Shown here: positions 1 through 6,996 of the stretch, in pieces
Numbering within the stretch: the stretch's first letter is position 1
Layout: every line of letters starts with the position of its first letter
Source: Thermoanaerobaculales bacterium
GTDB lineage: Bacteria; Acidobacteriota; Thermoanaerobaculia; Thermoanaerobaculales; Sulfomarinibacteraceae
Length of the DNA: 16,726 bases
NCBI GenBank assembly: GCA_029938595.1
Contig: JAOZUP010000036.1
Location: forward strand, 1-16,726
Direction of reading: 5' to 3'
Position numbers and translations under genes: made by a program
The notes under the pieces: generated by a model
The model's database searches: none
Told to the model about the DNA's origin: nothing
What the model saw: the letters and a program-made list of their open reading frames with translations, nothing else

Positions 1-2
1 AC

Positions 3-83
3 CGCGCCCTCTACCGGGCGAAGAAGGAAGGCCGCAACCGGCTCGTGGCGGTCGGAGACAAGATTTCCGGTGCGCGATCTTGA
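3..83 (+). CDS. C-terminal end of a GGDEF-domain protein (5' truncated by window edge)
   Basis: Only the last 26 codons are in the window. They read in frame 3 from base 3 to a TGA at 81-83 and begin RALYRAKKEGRNRLVAVG. The pattern ALYRAKxxGRNR is the standard last helix and strand of GGDEF (diguanylate cyclase) domains, so the gene probably makes, or once made, cyclic di-GMP from two GTP. The catalytic GGDEF motif and any sensor domain lie upstream and cannot be seen, so activity is unknown. The gene converges on the prenyltransferase gene. Bases 84-177 between the two hold no gene and no convincing terminator that I can see. The family call rests on this short motif alone. Confidence 0.72.
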   Translation, partial: RALYRAKKEGRNRLVAVGDKISGARS

Positions 84-177
84 GCAGCGGCGAAGGGAAC
101 CGCGCCAACCGTCAAAAACCTCTCGGCACGGTACGGATCCTCTGCGGCGCCATCGCCTGCCGGCAGAAGGTGCGGCG

Positions 178-1077
178 CTACCCGGATGGCCGGTAGGTCG
201 CGATGATAAGCGCCAGCGCCATCGCTGTGTTGGTAGCCAGGTTCCAGGCGACGTTGGCACCGAGGGCGGGAATGGGTACGGGCAATTCCGGGTCTGAAAG
301 GGCCCACTGCAGAGGCTTGACCAGCAGCATGGAAGGCAGAACAGCTATGAGGCTCAGCGGCGGCAGTACCCTGAGCAGAACCGCGATGACGATGGCGAGC
401 GGGGTCGCCAGACCCGCGGCGGCGTAGATCCACGCCGCCGCATGCCGACCGAGGAGGATCACCAGGTTGCGGCGACCCCCGTCCCGATCCGCCTGCTCGT
501 CGGGGAACTCGTTGAGGAGAAGCAGATTGAGAGTCATGAAAAAGGCCGGGACCGAGGCCGCCACTGCGGCCATGTTCCAACCGCCGCCCTGCACCAGCGC
601 GGTCCCGATCACCGGTCCGGCGCCGAGGCCGAATCCGGCGGCCATCTCGCCGATGCCGATCCGGGCCAATACATCGGTGTAGGCGAGCACCGAGATTGCA
701 CCAGCGATGACGATCGGCAGCAGCACCCATCCAACCTCGATCAGAAACCACAACCCGATGACGAGCCCGACGCCCGCGCAGACGAGACCGAAGACCAGCG
801 CCGTGCGCGGCCTCATGCCCCCGGCCGGCAGCGTCCCGCTGCCGCCGGAGAACGGCGTGCGTTCGGTGTGGAGATCGATCCCGGTGCGCATATCGCTCCA
901 CTCGTTGAAGATGTTGACCGCCATGTGAAGACTCACCAACCCCACCAAAGCGAGCACGGTCCGCGGCCAGGAAAACGAACCGCTCCAGGCGGCCGCCGCT
1001 GCGCCCGATGCCACCAGGGTTAGCGGCAGTAACAGGAAGGGCCCGCGCGCGACCGAGGCGTAGGCTTGAACCCGCAT
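178..1077 (-). CDS. UbiA-family prenyltransferase, MenA-like
   Basis: A 299-residue polytopic membrane protein of the UbiA superfamily, which transfers a polyprenyl chain from its diphosphate onto an aromatic or similar acceptor. The first Asp-rich motif is NEWSDMRTGID (residues 58-68), followed by the HTERTPFSGGSGTLPAG stretch (70-86) seen in MenA-like members. The second is NEFPDEQAD (189-197). Together they bind the Mg-diphosphate. Hydrophobic segments fill the rest, as expected for about eight or nine helices. MenA would make demethylmenaquinone from 1,4-dihydroxy-2-naphthoate, but no other menaquinone gene is nearby, so the acceptor is not settled. It starts 3 bases after the stop of the CDF transporter gene and is the last gene of a minus-strand run. 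Family is certain, substrate is not. Confidence 0.88.
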   Translation of the reverse strand: MRVQAYASVARGPFLLLPLTLVASGAAAAAWSGSFSWPRTVLALVGLVSLHMAVNIFNEWSDMRTGIDLHTERTPFSGGSGTLPAGGMRPRTALVFGLVCAGVGLVIGLWFLIEVGWVLLPIVIAGAISVLAYTDVLARIGIGEMAAGFGLGAGPVIGTALVQGGGWNMAAVAASVPAFFMTLNLLLLNEFPDEQADRDGGRRNLVILLGRHAAAWIYAAAGLATPLAIVIAVLLRVLPPLSLIAVLPSMLLVKPLQWALSDPELPVPIPALGANVAWNLATNTAMALALIIATYRPSG

Positions 1078-1080
1078 ATC

Positions 1081-1986
1081 TCAGTCCCGAGCCGGCAGCC
1101 GGTGGGGCTCGATCTGCACGACGGCGTCGGCGACGTTTGGCCCCTCGGCGATCAATTTCTCGCGCACCGCCACCGCTATGGCATGGCCGTCACCGACGCT
1201 GAGACCGCCGTCCACCTCAACATGAAGGTCCACAGCAAGCTTGGAACCGACATAGCGGGTGCGGACCGCATGCGCCGCCTCGACCCCATCCACATCGAGG
1301 GCAAGCTCTTCAATTCGCCGCTGCTCGGCTTCCGGCGCTCCCGCGTCGATCAGCTGGTCCACTGCCGGGCGAAGGATCCGCCACGAGGCTTGCAGAATCA
1401 ACAAGCACACAACCACCGCCCCCACACGGTCGACGACCGCCCATTCCGGGTCGATGATCGACACCGCCACCGCGATCGCGGCGGGTATCGAGGAGATGGC
1501 ATCCGAGCGATGGTGCCATGCGTTGGCTTCCAGGGCGGGTGATCCGACTTCGCGCCCAACCCTTGCGGTCCACCGGTACAGCGCTTCCTTGACCACCATG
1601 GAAATCAGGGAAACGATGAGCGCGATTCCGGCAGGGGCAACCTCCGGCTCGTGCTTCAGCCCTCTGATCGCCTCCACCCCCATGCCGACGGCAACCGCTC
1701 CCACCGCTAAACCTATGAATACCGTGACCAGGGTCTCGACGCGGCCGTGGCCGTGCGGGTGGTCTTCGTCCGCCGGTGCCGTCCAGAACCGCACCCCGAG
1801 GATCACCGCAATATCAGTCACCGCATCGGTGAGGCTGTGGAGGGCGTCGGCGAGCACAGCCTGGCTGTGGCCGATGATTCCGGCAGCGGCTTTCGCGGCC
1901 GCCAACACCAGATTACAGACCAGACCCACCCAACCCACGCGGCGCACCTTTGAGATCGCCAACAAAGAATCCGTCCGGTCTATCAC
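1081..1986 (-). CDS. cation diffusion facilitator (CDF) family metal transporter
   Basis: A 301-residue CDF exporter, a proton-coupled antiporter that removes divalent metal from the cytoplasm. The transmembrane half has the metal-site motif ADALHSLTD (46-54, HxxxD) and a second HxxxD in WHHRSD (157-162), with the conserved HPHGHGRVE loop (76-84) between them. HxxxD in both helices is typical of Zn-type CDFs (Zn, Cd, Co) rather than Mn-type ones with DxxxD. The last ~90 residues form the usual cytoplasmic domain, containing VDLHVEVDG (252-260). The start is GTG. No Shine-Dalgarno precedes it, but TAGAAT lies 6 bases upstream, so a leaderless transcript is possible. It lies 30 bases after the MOSC gene and 3 bases before the prenyltransferase gene. 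Confidence 0.92.
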   Translation of the reverse strand: MIDRTDSLLAISKVRRVGWVGLVCNLVLAAAKAAAGIIGHSQAVLADALHSLTDAVTDIAVILGVRFWTAPADEDHPHGHGRVETLVTVFIGLAVGAVAVGMGVEAIRGLKHEPEVAPAGIALIVSLISMVVKEALYRWTARVGREVGSPALEANAWHHRSDAISSIPAAIAVAVSIIDPEWAVVDRVGAVVVCLLILQASWRILRPAVDQLIDAGAPEAEQRRIEELALDVDGVEAAHAVRTRYVGSKLAVDLHVEVDGGLSVGDGHAIAVAVREKLIAEGPNVADAVVQIEPHRLPARD

Positions 1987-2016
1987 ACCGTTATTCTATC
2001 AGCCGTCGCAGGTTGA

Positions 2017-2826
2017 TCACTGTTGTGTCTTATTCGAAAGCGCCACCACTGCCTCACCCACGCGCACGGTCCCCCGTCCCCTGTGAATGAGATTCTGGCC
2101 GAACAGCACCTGACCATCACCAACCCGGTAGGTTGCCAGGGTGCGGAGGGGCTCGGGGCTCCTATCACCCGTTTCCTGATTGGTGGTCGTAATCACGCAG
2201 CGGGCGCACGGTTTGGCAACGCGAAAACCGACATCACCGATCCGCACCTGCTGCCAGCTGTCCTCCGCGTGGGCCGGGCACCCCGTGATGACGATGTTGG
2301 GTCGAAACCTGTCCATCGGCACCGGCAGGGGCAGACGTTTGTTGAGTCCCTCCAACGAAGCTTCGGACAAAAGTAAGAACGGAAACCCATCGGCGAAGGA
2401 GACCTTATCCCCCGGTTGCGCCGACGACGAACTCAAAGGACGCGCGTCATCATCAGCCAGCCCTACGAGACGAGCGCTCGAACCGAGATGGTCGGAGAAC
2501 CACGCCGCCGCGTCCCTCCCCTCATCGAGCGCCGCGCAGTCATCCCTCCAGACCGTCACCCTGACCGTCGGTCCCGGTTCACGTTCGAGGGGCACCTCGA
2601 GGGCGGGGAGGTCCGGGGCCTCGAGCCGAAGCCGATCGCCAGCGATTCTCACCCTCACCAGAGCGAGGCGGGGGTGCCCGCGCTGGCTCAGAAACACGCC
2701 GTCCTCGCCCACGACCATCCACCGACGATCGAGTTCGAACCCGGTCGCGCCGACAACCGCCTCATCGACCTCGACCCCACCGCACGACTTCACCGGGTAG
2801 ACGAAGAGCCCGCTGACCGAGATCAC
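2017..2826 (-). CDS. MOSC-domain protein (YcbX/mARC-like molybdenum-cofactor protein)
   Basis: A 269-residue protein with an N-terminal MOSC beta-barrel domain (GLFVYPVKSCGG, residues 6-17) followed by a MOSC domain. The MOSC part has RFRPNIVITG (173-182), EDSW (188-191), KPCARCVITTTNQETG (205-220) and EPLRTLATYR (225-234), as in YcbX and mARC enzymes. Those use molybdenum cofactor, bound through a conserved cysteine, to reduce N-hydroxylated compounds; Cys207 or Cys210 here would be that ligand. I place the start at GTG 2826 because GAGG sits 7 bases upstream and the protein then begins at the usual family position. An open frame continues upstream to 2949, but that extension is Arg/Lys-rich and unlike the family. 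No molybdopterin synthesis gene is nearby. It is the first gene of the run leading to the CDF and prenyltransferase genes. Confidence 0.87.
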   Translation of the reverse strand: MISVSGLFVYPVKSCGGVEVDEAVVGATGFELDRRWMVVGEDGVFLSQRGHPRLALVRVRIAGDRLRLEAPDLPALEVPLEREPGPTVRVTVWRDDCAALDEGRDAAAWFSDHLGSSARLVGLADDDARPLSSSSAQPGDKVSFADGFPFLLLSEASLEGLNKRLPLPVPMDRFRPNIVITGCPAHAEDSWQQVRIGDVGFRVAKPCARCVITTTNQETGDRSPEPLRTLATYRVGDGQVLFGQNLIHRGRGTVRVGEAVVALSNKTQQ

Positions 2827-2948
2827 CTGGGATCCTCGCCGTCGGCCCCTCTTCCTGGGTTCTTTGTTTCCGTCATGGCGGTGCATTGTACCGGGCTTGG
2901 GATCTAGTGTCTTCCCACCCAGTCGCCATGTCCGACCATTCGGTCGCA

Positions 2949-3037
2949 ATCGCTATCGGAATCGCTATCGCTATCGAAAACGGCCCCTCCAATTCGGACA
3001 TTCGATACCGAAAGCGATAGCGATAGCGATACCGATG
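2949..3037. repeat. two facing arrays of a TATCGC-type hexamer (inverted repeat)
   Basis: The left array (about 2949-2979) contains tandem copies of CGCTAT, some imperfect. The right array (about 3001-3037) contains the reverse complement, GCGATA. The longest perfect match pairs 2961-2976 (ATCGCTATCGCTATCG) with 3015-3030, leaving a 38-base loop. The RNA or DNA could fold into a long interrupted hairpin. It lies in the divergent spacer upstream of ychF, so it would be at or before the promoter rather than in a coding region. The function is unknown; an expanding simple-sequence repeat or a protein-binding site are both possible. Confidence 0.8.
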
Positions 3038-3056
3038 GCGCGGGATAACCACGGCA

Positions 3057-3088
3057 TTGGCAAGGGCACAGCAGTCGCGAAATATAAC
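3057..3088 (+). promoter_or_regulatory. possible ychF promoter
   Basis: A TATAAC box (3083-3088) lies about 21 bases before the ychF start, inside an unusually AT-rich short run. The best -35-like hexamer is TTGGCA at 3057-3062, but the 20-base spacing is longer than the usual 17. If this box is used, the leader would be only about 15 bases. Weak evidence. Confidence 0.3.
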
Positions 3089-3109
3089 CCGCAGGAGTAT
3101 GCTCCAAGC

Positions 3110-4180
3110 ATGCTCTCTGTCGGAATCGTCGGCCTACCAAACGTGGGCAAATCGACGCTCTACAATGCGCTTTCTGCAGGCGGCGCCGAGATCTCCAACT
3201 ATCCCTTCACGACCATCTCGTGCAACATTGGCGTGGTGCCGGTGCCGGACCCGAGATTGCAGGCGTTGGAACAGGTGCTGCGGCCTGAAAAAACCACCCC
3301 GTGCGCGATTCGGTTCATCGACATCGCCGGGCTGGTCGAGGGAGCCAGCCGGGGCGAAGGGCTCGGCAACCAGTTTCTCGGCGAGATTCGGCAGGTGGAC
3401 GCCATCGTTCACGTCATCCGCAGCTTCGCCAAATCCGACGTCAGCCACGTTTTCTCGGACGTGGACCCGGTTCGTGATGCCGAGGTCATTGACACCGAGC
3501 TCATGCTCGCTGACCTCGAGGTGCTGGAGCGGGCCATCACCAAGCGCGCCAAGGATTGGCAAACCCACCCCGCGGAGCATGTCGCGGAGAAGCGCCGGAT
3601 GACAGCCTGGAAGGAGAGCCTCACGCGGGGAGAGCAGCTGCGTTTGCTGGACCTCGACGACGGCGATCTTCGCGATCTCAAGTCAGCCGGCCTGCTGACC
3701 GGAAAGCCGGTGCTCTACGTCGCCAACGTGGCCTCCGACAAAGAGGCGGAGGAGGTGGATGGACTCCGGCAACGCGAGCCCGGCGCCCCCCTGCTCGCGA
3801 TCGACGCCGAGCTCGAGCTCGAGCTCTCAGAGCTCGAGCCCGCGGAGAGGGCGGAGTTCATGACCGAGCTGGGCATCAAAGAGCCCAGCCTCGACCGCCT
3901 GGTGCGCGCCTCCTTCAACCTCCTCGGGCTGATCTCGTTCTACACCGTCGTCAAGAACAAGCTCCAGGCGTGGGAGATCCCGAGTGGAACCCCAGCCTCG
4001 GTAGCGGCGGGCAAGATTCACTCGGACATGGAAAAGGGTTTCATCCGCGCCAAGGTGTTTTCAGCGGACCGACTCGTCGAGGTCGGCGACCTGCACGCAA
4101 TTCAGAGTGCGGGCCACATGCGCACCGTCGGCAAGGACCACGAGATCGCGGATGGGGACGTGGTGGAGTTCCTTTTCTGA
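3110..4180 (+). CDS. ychF: ribosome-associated ATPase/GTPase YchF (Obg-related, OLA1 family)
   Basis: A 356-residue YchF, close to the family's usual length (about 363). The G1 loop is GLPNVGKST (residues 8-16), G3 is DIAGLVEGASRGEGLG (71-86) with the hydrophobic residue after DxxG that marks HAS-type P-loop enzymes, and the TGS domain is at about 275-356 (EKGFIRAKVF 308-317, ending in DGDVVEFLF). YchF binds ribosomes and hydrolyses ATP in preference to GTP; it has been linked to stress responses and translation. The G4 segment reads NVAS (206-209), where E. coli YchF has NVNE, so the usual acidic residue is missing. I chose ATG 3110 because it matches the family N-terminus (MLSVGIVGLPNVGKS) and GGAG lies 12 bases upstream. 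An open frame extends to 2864, but only through the repeat-rich spacer. The stop codon is part of the downstream palindrome. Confidence 0.96.
   Translation: MLSVGIVGLPNVGKSTLYNALSAGGAEISNYPFTTISCNIGVVPVPDPRLQALEQVLRPEKTTPCAIRFIDIAGLVEGASRGEGLGNQFLGEIRQVDAIVHVIRSFAKSDVSHVFSDVDPVRDAEVIDTELMLADLEVLERAITKRAKDWQTHPAEHVAEKRRMTAWKESLTRGEQLRLLDLDDGDLRDLKSAGLLTGKPVLYVANVASDKEAEEVDGLRQREPGAPLLAIDAELELELSELEPAERAEFMTELGIKEPSLDRLVRASFNLLGLISFYTVVKNKLQAWEIPSGTPASVAAGKIHSDMEKGFIRAKVFSADRLVEVGDLHAIQSAGHMRTVGKDHEIADGDVVEFLF
3809..3839 (+). repeat. GAGCTC hexamer run inside ychF
   Basis: Three direct GAGCTC copies (3809-3826), then TCA, then GAGCTCGAGC. The stretch encodes ELELELSELE (residues 234-243) and is largely self-complementary. 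It is in frame and does not disturb the gene. It sits in the helical region between the G4 segment and the TGS domain, where the family varies in sequence. Confidence 0.7.
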
Positions 4181-4223
4181 TTTTTGGTTTGTGCCGGCGG
4201 ACGGCACAAACCAAAAATCAGAA
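4175..4223. terminator. perfect 22-bp inverted repeat shared by two convergent genes (probable bidirectional terminator)
   Basis: The arms are 4175-4196 and 4202-4223, perfectly complementary, with a 5-base loop (GCGGA, 4197-4201). The stem tip is GC-rich (GTGCCG/CGGCAC) and the base AT-rich. The TGA of ychF (4178-4180) lies in the left arm and the TGA of the opposing glycosyltransferase gene (4218-4220) in the right arm at the mirror position, so both genes end within it. There is no clear run of T after the stem in either direction, so if it terminates transcription it does so through the hairpin itself. It could instead be a dispersed palindromic element. Confidence 0.75.
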
Positions 4224-5852
4224 GATGGGGGTTGGGTTGACGACAGCGATTCCCGCGCTTGGGCGGGACAGGCGGTAGAGGTTGGGGGCGTTGACCTCTT
4301 CCAACCGCCATCCCGCTTCGGCCAATCGATCCAGCATGGCATTCGACACACGCCACACGAACACGTCCTCGTACTCGTCCGGGATGACGGGCACCTCGGG
4401 TTCCACGACGAGCAGGATCCGGGAGCGGTCGTTCAACACGTGGGCAAGGGAAAGCGCCGTACCCATGCTCAACCCGTTGGACATGCTCGACACAACGAGG
4501 GACGCCGGCCATTGTTCGACGTATTTGGCGGCGGCCAGCAATGTGCGCGCCGAACCTTTGTTCCACCACACCTCGGCGCGCCTGTAGAGAACGCCCGAAT
4601 AGACGCCGCACGCCACCAACAGTACCGCCGCCCCAGCGCCAACCCGACGCCACCTCCGCTCGCCCCTCATGAGCAGGTGGGCAATCCCAAATGCGACACA
4701 CAGCTGGAGCGCGATCACCGCCGGAAACTGGTAGCGGATAATCACGGTCCGCCAGCCTCCGGAATAGAGATCGACGGCGATCATCGGCATTGAACAGATC
4801 GACCCGAGGAAGATCAGGAACAGGCGCGCCCGCGGCGGTGCAAACCGCACCAGCAGAACAACACCTACCAGGGCAATCGCCAAAGTTAGAACCCCGGGCG
4901 CCTGATCGATGTATTTCAGATTCGCGCTGCCTATATCGATATCAAAGAAGGGTCTGGCATACGAGCCGACCACCTTCCGCAGCCATTCCGCGAAGCCTAT
5001 GTCGGTCGCGGCCCACGGGATCCAGGCGCGGTGCTTTGCCTCGGTAAGAATTGACCGAGCCCACGGCCAGAAGAGCAGCGCGACCACAAGCTGAGCACAC
5101 GCGGTCAGCCAAACCACGACCGTCAACCGAAAACGTTCACCGACGACAACGAAGAGCAGGTGTGCCGCCATGACCAGCACCGTCAGCAGATGCGTGATGA
5201 GCGCGAGCCCAATGGCGCCGGTGTAAAGGACGTACCACAACCACGCCGGTCGACTCTGCTCCTGAGTGCGCCGCATAGCGACCAGCAACGACCAGCTGGC
5301 CAGGAGCACGAGATCGACCCACAGCATGTACTGCCGCGCCTCCTGGGCATAAACAAAGTGCAGCGGCGAGACCGCGATCAACCCAACCGCAAGCCATCCC
5401 TCCAAGGACCGTCCGAACAGCTCACGGCCCAACAGAAAAACGAGCGGCAGGCTGATGATGCCCAGAACTGCGGAGAATGCCCTCAGTACCGCCACGGAGG
5501 ATCCGAATGTCTTCACCCAGGCCCGCGCGAGGACGAAGTACAAGAATGTCTGCCTCGGATCCTCCGAAGCCAGCATGCGGACCGTGTTCTTCGCGGTCCT
5601 GCCCTCGCGCGGAAACTGATGCACCAGGATCCGGTCCCTGGTCTGTACCCGGCCGTCGAAGACCTCTTTGATGACCTCCGGGCGCCAGCTGCCGGCTATG
5701 GCGCGACCGGTGTGCGTCTCGTCCCACCAGAACACCTTCGAGCCCAGGCCGTCGAAACGGATGAAACATCCGAACACTGCCAGTACGATCGCGCCAACGC
5801 GCACCCAGCGGAGGATTCGATCCTCGGCGGCAGCTGCCGGTTCCACCGTCAT
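4218..5852 (-). CDS. GT-C membrane glycosyltransferase, GT39/ArnT-like (PMT_2 type)
   Basis: A polytopic 544-residue protein of the GT-C fold. These enzymes use a polyprenyl-phosphate-linked sugar and transfer it to an acceptor outside the cytoplasm. The N-terminal helix is followed by FWWDETHTGR (41-50), with the Asp-Glu pair typical of the first external loop. Next come DPRQTFLYFVLARAWVKTFG (98-117), matching the HPPLYYLLL..WLRLFG pattern, and YAQEARQYML (168-177), a GT39 hallmark. Many hydrophobic helices follow, then a soluble C-terminal tail of about 100 residues. I place the start at ATG 5852: GAGGA lies 7 bases upstream and the gene begins 10 bases after the aminotransferase stop. An in-frame ATG at 5891 would overlap that gene. 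It is the last gene of the operon. In the Gtr scheme it would fill the GtrC role; the acceptor is unknown. Confidence 0.85.
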   Translation of the reverse strand: MTVEPAAAAEDRILRWVRVGAIVLAVFGCFIRFDGLGSKVFWWDETHTGRAIAGSWRPEVIKEVFDGRVQTRDRILVHQFPREGRTAKNTVRMLASEDPRQTFLYFVLARAWVKTFGSSVAVLRAFSAVLGIISLPLVFLLGRELFGRSLEGWLAVGLIAVSPLHFVYAQEARQYMLWVDLVLLASWSLLVAMRRTQEQSRPAWLWYVLYTGAIGLALITHLLTVLVMAAHLLFVVVGERFRLTVVVWLTACAQLVVALLFWPWARSILTEAKHRAWIPWAATDIGFAEWLRKVVGSYARPFFDIDIGSANLKYIDQAPGVLTLAIALVGVVLLVRFAPPRARLFLIFLGSICSMPMIAVDLYSGGWRTVIIRYQFPAVIALQLCVAFGIAHLLMRGERRWRRVGAGAAVLLVACGVYSGVLYRRAEVWWNKGSARTLLAAAKYVEQWPASLVVSSMSNGLSMGTALSLAHVLNDRSRILLVVEPEVPVIPDEYEDVFVWRVSNAMLDRLAEAGWRLEEVNAPNLYRLSRPSAGIAVVNPTPIF

Positions 5853-5862
5853 CGCGGTTTCC

Positions 5863-6996
5863 TCATCCCTCCCCAGTTTCCACTTCCCCACACTCGAGGA
5901 ACTCCGCGATCCGCCCCGTTACGGTCCGCACCTGCTCCCGTGTGATGCCGACAAACATCGGCAGAGAGAGTGATATCTCCGCCAGCTCTTCTGCGATTGG
6001 AAACCCGCCCTTGCCGAAACCGAGTCCCCGGTACGCCCTCTGAAGATGCGGTGGCACCGGATAGTGAATCATCGTCTCGATGCCGTGGTCCGCCAGATGA
6101 TCCTGCAGCCGGTCGCGATGTCGAGTTCGCACAACGTACAGGTGGTAGACATGGCCGATCCCTGGCGCAGTGTGGGGCAGGGTCAATCCCTCCACACCCT
6201 CCAGATCCTCCCGATACCACTCCGCCGTCCGGCGCCTCTCCTCGATCCACCGGCCGAGATGCCTGAGCTTGATGGCGAGAATGCCCCCCTGGATCTCGTC
6301 CAGCCGCGAGTTGACGCCGATCACCTCGTTGAGGTTTTTCTTGTCCGAGCCGTAGTTGCGCATCACACGCACATGATCGGCCAGCGCACTATCGTCGGTG
6401 GTCACTGCCCCGGCATCGCCCAACGCCCCGAGGATCTTCGTAGGGTAGAAGCTGGTGGCGTTGATGCGACCGAGGCTGCCCGTCGGCCTGCCCCGGCACT
6501 CGGCCCCCTGAGCCTGCGCATTGTCCTCGACAACGAAGAGGCTGTGCCGGTCGGCAACCTCGGCGATGGCATCAATATCGCAAGCCTGGCCGAAGAGGTG
6601 CACCGGGAGGACAGCCCTGGTGCGGGAGGTGACGGCCTCCTCGATGCGGGCGGGATCGATATTGAAGGTGCGCGGGTCCGGTTCGACCGGGACCACTTCC
6701 GCACCCGTACGGGACACTGCGAGCCAGGTGGCGATATAGGTGTTCGAAGGCACGATGACCTCGGCGCCCTCGCCGATTCCCAACGCCTCCAAGGCCAGGT
6801 ACACGGCGTCGAACCCGTTCGCCACGCCGACGCAGTATCGGGTACCGCTGAAGCGGGCGTACGCCTCCTCGAACTCCCCCACCCCCTTCCCCAGGATGAA
6901 ACTCCCCGAGTCGTAAAAGGACTCGAAGTATCGGGTTATCTCGTCCCTCAGGCGCTCGTGGAGATCATCCAGGGAAAGAAACGGAACCCGGGTCAC
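5863..6996 (-). CDS. DegT/DnrJ/EryC1/StrS-family sugar aminotransferase (FdtB/QdtB-like)
   Basis: A 377-residue PLP enzyme that aminates nucleotide-linked keto sugars. Visible landmarks are GVANGFDAVYLALEALG (57-73), VPSNTYIATWLAV (82-94), PVHLFGQACDIDAI (131-144), VVEDNAQAQGA (155-165, Asp158 contacting the PLP ring nitrogen), FYPTKILGALGDAGA (183-197, Lys187 as Schiff-base lysine) and NSRLDEIQ (229-236). With the ketoisomerase and acetyltransferase in the same operon, the likely reaction is glutamate-dependent amination at C3 of dTDP-3-keto-6-deoxyhexose, as in FdtB and QdtB. The start is GTG and shares GTGA with the stop of the preceding glycosyltransferase gene, which implies translational coupling. 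It cannot be told from sequence whether the hexose is galacto or gluco configured. Confidence 0.92.
   Translation of the reverse strand: MTRVPFLSLDDLHERLRDEITRYFESFYDSGSFILGKGVGEFEEAYARFSGTRYCVGVANGFDAVYLALEALGIGEGAEVIVPSNTYIATWLAVSRTGAEVVPVEPDPRTFNIDPARIEEAVTSRTRAVLPVHLFGQACDIDAIAEVADRHSLFVVEDNAQAQGAECRGRPTGSLGRINATSFYPTKILGALGDAGAVTTDDSALADHVRVMRNYGSDKKNLNEVIGVNSRLDEIQGGILAIKLRHLGRWIEERRRTAEWYREDLEGVEGLTLPHTAPGIGHVYHLYVVRTRHRDRLQDHLADHGIETMIHYPVPPHLQRAYRGLGFGKGGFPIAEELAEISLSLPMFVGITREQVRTVTGRIAEFLECGEVETGEG

Larger units (their letters stand above)
2827..3109. other. divergent intergenic spacer between the MOSC gene and ychF
   Basis: A 283-base gene-free stretch between divergently transcribed genes. 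It must hold the promoters for both directions. Its outstanding feature is a pair of inverted hexamer arrays, described separately. Open frames crossing it encode only low-complexity Arg/Tyr or Asp/Ser repeats derived from the hexamers. Confidence 0.7.

Noticed and set aside
11..901. 296-residue minus-strand open frame
   Set aside because: Arg/His-rich translation without domain features; it is a shadow of the MenA-like gene in another frame of the same strand.
2827..2949. N-terminal extension of the MOSC protein to an upstream ATG
   Set aside because: The added residues are basic low-complexity sequence; GTG 2826 has a good ribosome-binding site and matches family starts.
2949..3037. CRISPR array
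   Set aside because: The repeat unit is a hexamer with no unique spacers, in opposite orientations, and no cas genes are near.
2864..3109. 82-residue N-terminal extension of YchF
   Set aside because: It translates the hexamer arrays (RNRYRNRYRYRKR) and precedes the universally conserved N-terminus.
4102..4701. 199-residue minus-strand open frame overlapping the GT-C gene end
   Set aside because: Runs through the palindrome and out of frame with the GT39-like protein; composition is Arg/Gly-rich with no motif.
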